Shown here: positions 58,129 to 64,000 of the stretch, piece by piece
Position numbering within the stretch: position 1 is the stretch's first letter
How the letters are laid out: every line of letters starts with the position of its first letter
NCBI GenBank assembly: GCA_937876095.1
Contig: CALFIE010000071.1
Coordinates: forward strand, 1 to 64,000
Reading direction: 5' to 3'
Length of the DNA: 64,000 bases
From: an uncultured Flavobacteriales bacterium
GTDB lineage: Bacteria > Bacteroidota > Bacteroidia > Flavobacteriales > Weeksellaceae
Position numbers and translations under genes: made by a program
Notes under the pieces: generated by a model
What the model was told of the DNA's origin: nothing
Database searches by the model: none
What the model saw: only the letters and a program-made list of their open reading frames with translations

Positions 58129-58208
58129 AGTCCTGCTTTTCGCTGCAATTCCTCACTCCATCACTTATTCCTTTGCTTGTTGCGGGATTTCCGCTTCAAT
58201 CAGGGCTA
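58129..58208. repeat. REP/MITE-like element, copy 2
   Basis: Ends AGTCCTGCTTTTCGCTGCAA and GGATTTCCGCTTCAATCAGG, imperfect inverted repeats of each other and matching the ends of 9169-9292. It lies inside the Bat operon between DUF58 and the zinc-ribbon gene. Confidence 0.65.
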
Positions 58209-58234
58209 GTTTATACTTATTGTAATTCTTTTCA

Positions 58235-58627
58235 TTACTTGTTATTCAATTTATCAATTGATTTTAAAACATTTTCTCTATTTTTTTTTGAAGTCATCCA
58301 TTTTGGTAATCTACTACCTAAACTTTTATTACTAAAAGGCAAATCATTCCTTTCCCTTAATGTTGCTTCTATATGATTCTTCAAAAAGTTCAAATGTCTT
58401 CTATTATATGCCCACAAATTTTGACCACAACAATCTATTGAAAACCATAAATTATATGTGTATGTTGATCTATCTGTAATAATTTTATTATAGCCACATT
58501 TTTCACATATAATCCTCTCATTTTTCAATACAGCTGATGAATTACAAGAATTACATTCTATAATTATTTCACTTAAAAATTCACTAATATAGGTATCATA
58601 TGAATTTTTTATTCTATTTGACTTCAT
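58235..58627 (-). CDS. Zinc-ribbon protein of unknown function
   Basis: A 130-residue protein with a CxxC pair (CNSC at about 25-28), a second (CEKC near 41-44) and a CC pair at 66-67, a zinc-ribbon pattern. A second half with LWAYNRRHLNFLKNHIEATLRERN, then SRLPKWMTSKKNRENVLKSI, is reminiscent of small proteins seen scattered across bacterial phyla without known function. It sits between moxR and DUF58, where no such gene is expected in a Bat operon, next to a REP-like element. This suggests acquisition. Confidence 0.6.
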   Translation of the reverse strand: MKSNRIKNSYDTYISEFLSEIIIECNSCNSSAVLKNERIICEKCGYNKIITDRSTYTYNLWFSIDCCGQNLWAYNRRHLNFLKNHIEATLRERNDLPFSNKSLGSRLPKWMTSKKNRENVLKSIDKLNNK

Positions 58628-58705
58628 AATTCTAAATCAAACTCAAATATTAATCTAGGTATTAAATGAAAAAAATCATCTAAAATTCATAATTTAAAAT
58701 TGTTT

Positions 58706-59710
58706 TTATGGTGCCTGTATTTTTCCTAAAATTCGGTTGATTACTTCTTCGGTGGTGATTTCCTCAGCTTCTGCCTCGAAACTCAAGCCAATTCTGTGTC
58801 TCAACACATCTTTTGCAATCTCTTTCACATCTTCAGGAATTACAAAAGAACGATTTTTAAGAAAAGCCATTGCTCTAGATGCAATTGCCAAATTGATACT
58901 TGCTCTTGGTGATGCTCCAAAACTGATGTAATTTTTCAGTTCAGACATTCCGTATTTTTCTGGATTTCTGGTTGCAATTACCATATCCAAAATATATTTT
59001 TCAATTTTTTCGTCCAAATAAATTTGGTTGATGGTTTTTTTGGCTTCTATTACATCATTCAGAGAAATTACCGGTCTCACTTTCTCCTGTTGTCCGGTAG
59101 AAACCATTTTCATAATTTTTCTTTCTTCCTCAAAATCAGGATATTCTATCTTACATTTCAGCATAAAACGGTCGCTTTGTGCTTCTGGTAAAGTATAAGT
59201 ACCTTCTTGATCTATAGGATTTTGCGTAGCTAAAACCAAAAAAGGTTTTGGCAGAACCATGGTTTCATCGCCTATTGTAACTTGTTTTTCTTGCATAGCT
59301 TCTAGCAAAGCTGACTGCACTTTAGACGGAGCACGATTGATTTCGTCTGCCAATACAAAATTTGCAAAAATGGGTCCTTTTTTTATAGAAAAATCATTTT
59401 CTTTGATGTTGTAAATCTGTGTACCAATCACATCTGCAGGTAACAAATCTGGTGTAAACTGTATTCTGGAAAATTCACCGTGAACTGCATCTGCTAAAGT
59501 TTTGATCGCCAAAGTTTTTGCCAAACCAGGAACTCCTTCCAGCAAAACGTGACCGTTCCCAAGAAGTCCGATTAGCAAACGCTCAATCATATAATCCTGA
59601 CCTATAATTACCTTGTTGATTTCTCTGCGGAGCAGCGTAAAAAGTTGGTTCTGCTCTCCTACCTTTTGCATAAGTTGTTTGATATCTTCTGCTTGGTCTA
59701 ATTCCGACAT
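58706..59710 (-). CDS. MoxR family AAA+ ATPase
   Basis: A 334-residue AAA+ ATPase of the MoxR/RavA type. Walker A is GVPGLAKT (residues 59-66), Walker B with sensor region LADEINRAPSKVQSALLEAM, and sensor 1/2 segments ATQNPIDQEGTYTLPEAQSDRF. It acts as chaperone for the Bat/DUF58 VWA proteins by family analogy. It is the first gene of the operon on the minus strand; the zinc-ribbon insertion separates it from DUF58. Confidence 0.93.
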   Translation of the reverse strand: MSELDQAEDIKQLMQKVGEQNQLFTLLRREINKVIIGQDYMIERLLIGLLGNGHVLLEGVPGLAKTLAIKTLADAVHGEFSRIQFTPDLLPADVIGTQIYNIKENDFSIKKGPIFANFVLADEINRAPSKVQSALLEAMQEKQVTIGDETMVLPKPFLVLATQNPIDQEGTYTLPEAQSDRFMLKCKIEYPDFEEERKIMKMVSTGQQEKVRPVISLNDVIEAKKTINQIYLDEKIEKYILDMVIATRNPEKYGMSELKNYISFGASPRASINLAIASRAMAFLKNRSFVIPEDVKEIAKDVLRHRIGLSFEAEAEEITTEEVINRILGKIQAP

Positions 59711-59899
59711 AATTTTTTCAAAATTTTAATGTGTAAATTTCTAATAAATACTTGCACTAATCAACACAATTAATGCCAAAATTGAGTTAAAATTTGTTAA
59801 AAATAAAAATTGATAAGCAAGATTCTGTTTTGTACTGCTATTTATTGCCAAAATTTGAAAAAATGGGAACAAAATTTGGGTTAAATTACATGCATCAAC

Positions 59900-59930
59900 T
59901 TTGTAATATCATATAATTAACCTAATTTTG
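59900..59930 (+). promoter_or_regulatory. Promoter of the DinB-like gene
   Basis: TTTG at 59900-59903, a 19-bp spacer and TAATTTTG at 59923-59930: a complete consensus promoter, 18 bp before the ATG at 59949. Confidence 0.75.
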
Positions 59931-59948
59931 GAGATTAATTCTCGCTAA

Positions 59949-60419
59949 ATGAACTATCATTTTTCGGCGCATCGCCAAATTAGAAAAAACTTGTTAGACG
60001 TGCTACAAAAAAACACGCTAGAAGATTTGCTCTACATTCCAGATGGTTTCAATAACAATATGTATTGGAATATCGCTCATACTGTTGCTACTCAACAATT
60101 ATTGCACTATTATTTGAGTGGAAATCCTTTCAGAATAGATAAATATTGGGTAGAAACCTACAAAAAAGGTACGCTCCCCAATCTGCAGGTTTCACAAAGC
60201 GAAGCAGAAGATTTAGCATTTCTACTGACAGAAACTTCCAAAATTCTAATGAAAGACTACGACGCTGATTTTTTCTCAGAATATACAACCTATACCACAA
60301 GTTTTGGATTGGATTTGAAAAGTATTCAAGACGCTATTATTTTCAATAATATGCACGAAACCTTGCACTATGGTTATCTTTTGGCACAGAAACGTGCTTT
60401 ACTTGGCGAAAAATCGTGA
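59949..60419 (+). CDS. DinB family protein
   Basis: A 156-residue DinB-like four-helix protein with the metal-site histidines: His54 in NIAHTVATQQLLHYYL, and HETLHYGYLLAQKRAL near residue 138 giving HxxxH. Family members are thought to bind a divalent metal and some are bacillithiol-dependent transferases. Function here unknown. It is divergent from moxR, with 238 bp between them. Confidence 0.85.
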   Translation: MNYHFSAHRQIRKNLLDVLQKNTLEDLLYIPDGFNNNMYWNIAHTVATQQLLHYYLSGNPFRIDKYWVETYKKGTLPNLQVSQSEAEDLAFLLTETSKILMKDYDADFFSEYTTYTTSFGLDLKSIQDAIIFNNMHETLHYGYLLAQKRALLGEKS

Positions 60420-60494
60420 GAATCAAATATTTTTAATAAAAAAATCATCAATATGGTGACTTCTCAAAGAAATTTGCCACCAAATATCCCTTAA

Positions 60495-61286
60495 ATGACC
60501 CAATTTCAACCTAAAAATCCAAGAGCGGAATCTAATAACTCAGAAAAAAAATCAGAAGATTTCATCTTCGGATTGAGACCGGTGATTGAAGCATTAGAAG
60601 CTGGAAAAACCATCGATAAAATATTTCTACAGAATGCATTGCAAGGCACCATTTATGCAGAACTGAAAGCACTTTTGGCGAAACACAAGATTAGACCAAA
60701 TTACGTTCCGGTAGAAAAACTGAATCGCATTACCCGAAAAAATCATCAAGGTGTAGTCGCATTTATTTCTGATGTGCCTTTTGAGAAAATAGAAGATGTT
60801 TTACCCCAAATTTTTGAACGAGGTGAAGTTCCTTTTTTACTGATTTTAGACAGATTGACCGATGTCAGAAACTTCGGGGCGATTTGCAGAACTGCAGAAT
60901 GTGTAGGAATTCACGCCGTAATTTTACCAGAAAAAGGAGCAGCTCCTATCAATTCAGATGCCATAAAAACTTCTGCAGGAGCAATTTACAATATCAAAAT
61001 CTGTAAAGAGAACAATTTGGCTCATACCGTAGATTTTTTGCAACAATCAGGAATTCAAGTGTTTGCATCTACCGAAAAAGCCCAAAAACTCATCTACGAA
61101 GTAGATTTCAGCAAACCTTGCGCAATTGTGATGGGAAACGAAGAAACAGGAATTTCTAAAGAAGTTCTGCATCATTCTGATGATAAAATAAAATTACCAA
61201 TCGAAGGGAAAACACAATCGTTAAACGTATCTGTTGCTTGTGGAGCTGTTTTGTATGAAGCGTTGAGACAGAGATTGAGTATTTGA
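60495..61286 (+). CDS. rlmB: 23S rRNA (guanosine-2'-O)-methyltransferase RlmB
   Basis: A 263-residue SPOUT methyltransferase. An N-terminal RNA-binding substrate domain (IFGLRPVIEALEAGKTIDKI) is followed by the catalytic domain with LDRLTDVRNFGAICRTAECVG, VMGNEETGISKEV and SLNVSVACGAVLYEALRQ, the three SpoU motifs. It methylates G2251 of 23S rRNA by family assignment. Confidence 0.9.
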   Translation: MTQFQPKNPRAESNNSEKKSEDFIFGLRPVIEALEAGKTIDKIFLQNALQGTIYAELKALLAKHKIRPNYVPVEKLNRITRKNHQGVVAFISDVPFEKIEDVLPQIFERGEVPFLLILDRLTDVRNFGAICRTAECVGIHAVILPEKGAAPINSDAIKTSAGAIYNIKICKENNLAHTVDFLQQSGIQVFASTEKAQKLIYEVDFSKPCAIVMGNEETGISKEVLHHSDDKIKLPIEGKTQSLNVSVACGAVLYEALRQRLSI

Positions 61287-61360
61287 AATAGATTTAATAA
61301 AAAAAACTGAAACAATCAGAAGTAAATTCTGACCAATAACAGCATAAAAATATAATTTAA

Positions 61361-62407
61361 ATGAAAAAAATTACCGCAATTGCGTTTATTGCTATAACCC
61401 TAATTTCTTGCAAAAAAGAAACAGCAAAAATTACCAAAATAGATGAAAAAACTGGGAAAGTTATCACCATAGAAGTCCCAAAAGATTCGGTGCAAGAAGT
61501 CAAAGCAAACCCTGCAATCAAAGACAGTTTAGGTGTGTACAAGCAATCCTTCAAACTAGAAAAAGGAAAAACCTATCCTCTTACAACGTACCAAAGAGAT
61601 GTGCAAACACTTACTGCTTCTAACGGAAAATCACAAAGTGGAACCAATGAGACGACCGATGAAATGACTTTTGTAGTAGATAATGTTACCAACAAAGTGT
61701 ACGATATTACGATTAATCTCATCAGTAAAAGAAATTCTCAATCTGCACAAGGAAAAACCATTGTAGTTGATACCAAATTGGCGGCTCCAAAAGAAGACCA
61801 ACTGAAAATGATGTGGACCGTGAACAAAGCATTGGTTGGTAATAAACTATCTATGAAAATGGATGAATCTGGCAATGTACTTTCTATCACAGGTTTTGAA
61901 CCAGTCTATACCAAAGTAAATGCAGCTGTTTCTGGATTGGTTAAAGATCCAAAAGCAAGAAGCGGATTTTTAGAAAATTTCAAACATAGTTTTGATGAAA
62001 AAATGTTAAAAGATCAATTTGTAAAAAATTTGAAATTAATTCCAGCAAAAGGTGTGAAAATTGGTGAAAAATGGACTAATACCGAAAACGCAACTCCAGA
62101 TGGAAAAGTGAAATTGACCACGACTTATACCCTAAAAAGTGTAGGAAACGGAATTGCAACTATTTCGGTAACAGGTGGAATTCCTTATAAATCTGAACAA
62201 AATTCTCAGCAAGGTATTACGCACAGTATGAGTTCTGAACTCACTCAAAATGGAACTATTTTGCTCGACCAAAATACAGGTTGGATAGACCACCAGAATA
62301 TTTCGGTGAAAACCACACAAACCGAAACAATGAGTGATGGTAAACAAAAACAATCGATGACCAGCGTTTCTAATTCATCGGTAATGGTAAATCCAAAATC
62401 CAAATAA
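61361..62407 (+). CDS. DUF6263 family lipoprotein
   Basis: A 348-residue lipoprotein (lipobox Cys17, ITLISCKK), beta-rich, matching the DUF6263 pattern with KLEKGKTYPLTTYQRDVQT, KMMWTVNKALVGNKLSMKMDESG and GVKIGEKWTN. Function unknown. It is 74 bp downstream of rlmB. Confidence 0.8.
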   Translation: MKKITAIAFIAITLISCKKETAKITKIDEKTGKVITIEVPKDSVQEVKANPAIKDSLGVYKQSFKLEKGKTYPLTTYQRDVQTLTASNGKSQSGTNETTDEMTFVVDNVTNKVYDITINLISKRNSQSAQGKTIVVDTKLAAPKEDQLKMMWTVNKALVGNKLSMKMDESGNVLSITGFEPVYTKVNAAVSGLVKDPKARSGFLENFKHSFDEKMLKDQFVKNLKLIPAKGVKIGEKWTNTENATPDGKVKLTTTYTLKSVGNGIATISVTGGIPYKSEQNSQQGITHSMSSELTQNGTILLDQNTGWIDHQNISVKTTQTETMSDGKQKQSMTSVSNSSVMVNPKSK

Positions 62408-62500
62408 TTTAAAAAATTAGTTTTTTTATTAATTAATAATTTTGATTGAAATAAATATGGAAATCTATAACCTTAGTTTCCATTATTAAAAATAAAGAAA

Positions 62501-62722
62501 ATGAAATATATTATAGAGTTCATTCTCATAACCATCATCATTTTTTTTCTGTGGAATATTCTGAAAAGAATATTTTACAATGCATTTTATAGGCATTCTA
62601 ACCAAGAAATGCAAAATAATTCACAAGAAAAATCCAAAAAAAATCTGCAATCTAATCTCAATTGGGATGCAGAAACCATTGACTACGAGGAAATAAAAGA
62701 CGAAAACAACAAGCAAAAATGA
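62501..62722 (+). CDS. DUF4834 family small membrane protein
   Basis: A 73-residue protein with one N-terminal membrane helix (residues 3-26) and a hydrophilic tail ending DAETIDYEEIKDENNKQK, the DUF4834 signature. It overlaps the YfhO-type gene start by 4 bp (ATGA), the usual arrangement in Flavobacteriia. Confidence 0.85.
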   Translation: MKYIIEFILITIIIFFLWNILKRIFYNAFYRHSNQEMQNNSQEKSKKNLQSNLNWDAETIDYEEIKDENNKQK

Positions 62723-64000
62723 CAAAGAACAAAAACATCTTATACATAATCGCAAGTCTACTCATTTTTGTGGTCATTGCATTAGTCTATTCCAATCCAG
62801 TTTTGACAGGGAAAGAACTTTTTCAGCACGATATTGTGCAGTACAAAGGTGGTGCAAAAGAACTGTTGGATTACCGTGCAAAATTTGATAAAGAAACTTA
62901 TTGGAGTGATTCTATGTTTGGCGGAATGCCTACTTACCAAATGGGAGCTCAATTTCGCGGTGACATTATACAACAAATAGACAATGTTCTGACCTTGCTA
63001 CCAAAACCAGCCAACTTGTTGTTTCTATTGTTCGCAGGATTTTTTCTTTTGGGAATGGTAGTTACCAAAAATTGGAAATATGCACTTTTGGGAGCCACTT
63101 TTTTCGGACTTTCCACTTATTTCTACATTGCAATTGGAGCTGGACACAATGGTAAAATACATACTGTTGCGTATTTCGCACCACTACTTGCAGGAATTTT
63201 ATTGGTCTATATTCGTGAAAAATATATTTTGGGATTTGTCGTAACTGCCTTTTTTATGGGTTTACAAATGGCAGCCAATCATCCACAAATGACATATTAC
63301 CTTTTTCTTGCACTCGGATTTTTATTTTTATCTGAATTGATTCGTGCTGTTCTGAAAAAAACACCAATGAAACATTTCTTGGTTTCATCTGCTATTATTG
63401 CTTTTGCAGTGATTTTGGGAGTTGCAATGAACTCGCAAAGAATTTTAGCCAATTCTGAATATGTAAAAGAAACAGTGCGAGGAAAACAAATCCTAAATTC
63501 TGAAAAAAATGACGAAAAATCTGGAATGGATGAAGAAAGTATGCTGATGTGGAGCTACGGAAAATTAGAAACCCTGAATCTATTTTTCCCAAGATTAATG
63601 GGAGGTGCAAGTAATGAAGAAGGTTCAGAAAAAATGATGAGTACCGTACAAGAAATGGTGCAAAACAATGTATCTTCTCAACAAGAAATGGATCGTATTT
63701 CCAAAGGATTTGGTTCGCTCACATATTGGGGAGACCAAGAAGGAACTTCGGGACCAGCTTATCAAGGTGCAGTTGTAGTTTTCCTGACTATCATTGGATT
63801 TTTCTTTGTTCATAAAAAGTACCGATATTGGATTTTGGGAGCAAGTATTCTCACCATTTTTTTAGCTTGGGGAAGAAATTTCCAAATTGTAAGTGATTTA
63901 TTCATCAATTTTGTTCCGTTTTATAATAAATTCAGGGCACCAAGTTCTATTTTGGTGGTCGTAGAATTGCTTTTTCCTTTGGTTGCAATGCTTGGTTTGT
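62719..64000 (+). CDS. YfhO family membrane protein (partial, runs off the window)
   Basis: At least 427 codons without a stop. It starts ATGACAAAGAAC, overlapping DUF4834 by 4 bp. The first residues include a membrane helix (ILYIIASLLIFVVIALVYS), then LTGKELFQHDIVQYKGGAKE and SMFGGMPTYQMGA, and later helices and GLQMAANHPQMTYYLFLAL, all characteristic of the YfhO family of polytopic membrane proteins, some of which add sugars to cell-wall polymers. The C-terminal half is outside the window. Confidence 0.85.
   Translation, partial: MTKNKNILYIIASLLIFVVIALVYSNPVLTGKELFQHDIVQYKGGAKELLDYRAKFDKETYWSDSMFGGMPTYQMGAQFRGDIIQQIDNVLTLLPKPANLLFLLFAGFFLLGMVVTKNWKYALLGATFFGLSTYFYIAIGAGHNGKIHTVAYFAPLLAGILLVYIREKYILGFVVTAFFMGLQMAANHPQMTYYLFLALGFLFLSELIRAVLKKTPMKHFLVSSAIIAFAVILGVAMNSQRILANSEYVKETVRGKQILNSEKNDEKSGMDEESMLMWSYGKLETLNLFFPRLMGGASNEEGSEKMMSTVQEMVQNNVSSQQEMDRISKGFGSLTYWGDQEGTSGPAYQGAVVVFLTIIGFFFVHKKYRYWILGASILTIFLAWGRNFQIVSDLFINFVPFYNKFRAPSSILVVVELLFPLVAMLGL

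Noticed and set aside
59885..59907. ATTACA-N11-TGTAAT inverted arms upstream of the DinB-like gene
   Set aside because: The 11-bp spacer does not fit a Crp/Fnr or HTH dimer site, and it overlaps a consensus promoter, so it is probably chance.
1..64000. CRISPR array, prophage, IS element or rRNA operon
   Set aside because: No regularly spaced direct repeats, integrase, transposase or rRNA sequence is seen; only short dispersed non-coding repeats are present.

Overview
The window is a gene-dense piece of a low-GC (about one third G+C by eye) chromosome from a member of the Bacteroidota, class Flavobacteriia, most probably a Chryseobacterium-like member of the Weeksellaceae. The grounds are the gldK-gldL-gldM-gldN core of the type IX secretion system (T9SS), a T9SS type A sorting domain, a Bat (aerotolerance) operon, DUF4270/DUF4834/DUF6263 proteins, menaquinone-type isochorismate metabolism and Bacteroidetes-type promoters (TTTG, about 18-21 nt, TAnnTTTG). 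Almost everything is chromosomal housekeeping. There is no phage, IS element, CRISPR array or rRNA operon. The genus is an inference.

Layout. 1-950: a DUF433/DUF5615 toxin-antitoxin-like pair transcribed behind a truncated Lrp/AsnC regulator. 957-9075: tamB divergent from tsaD, a DUF808 membrane protein, rsmE and a TrmH-type methyltransferase. 9076-9733: non-coding, rich in palindromes. 9734-10945: ansA and tRNA-Ser(GGA). 10952-21025, all on the minus strand: glycogen-synthase-like gene, DUF4270, glmS, gldKLMN and an FAD oxidoreductase. 21247-24128: panC, tRNA-Lys(TTT), aroK, an S4 RNA-binding protein and a degenerate FKBP-like lipoprotein. 24134-29653, minus strand: glutamate-synthase-like protein, mtaB, a cysteine-dioxygenase-family protein, DUF1572 and a nuclease-like orphan. 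29847-38350, plus strand: glgP, DPP-IV-type peptidase, mutS2, a tiny ABC module and an MFS transporter. 38365-43572: a LytS/LytTR two-component system followed by a T9SS-sorted small protein and a beta-helix surface protein. 43594-50809: HD phosphohydrolase, SQR-like flavoprotein, PspC/PadR stress cluster, acyltransferase, thioesterase and isochorismate synthase. 50819-59710, minus strand: marC and the moxR-DUF58-BatA/B/C/D operon, interrupted by a zinc-ribbon gene. 59949-64000: DinB-like protein, rlmB, lipoproteins and a partial YfhO.

How genes work together. GldKLMN form the T9SS motor and ring that would export the T9SS-sorted protein at 40370-40864. The Bat proteins form an envelope complex driven by the MoxR ATPase. 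The glycogen-synthase-like gene and glgP point to glycogen turnover. The thioesterase and isochorismate synthase fit menaquinone synthesis. tsaD and mtaB both act on the t6A pathway at tRNA position 37.

The most interesting regulatory signals were read directly from the bases. (1) A 21-bp-period direct repeat (consensus TTT[A/G]CC[T/G][A/C][C/A]A, twice) lies in front of both the LytTR kinase operon and the T9SS/beta-helix pair. In both places its second copy starts exactly 37 bp upstream of a TAATTT -7 element, so it is a strong candidate LytTR operator. (2) A duplicated promoter-operator lies in front of the pspC-like gene and padR. (3) A TGTAAT-N4-ATTACA palindrome sits near -41 of the SQR-like gene. 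(4) A promoter-21-codon-ORF-hairpin mini-gene encodes a strongly amphipathic peptide. (5) Two families of dispersed intergenic repeats are present.
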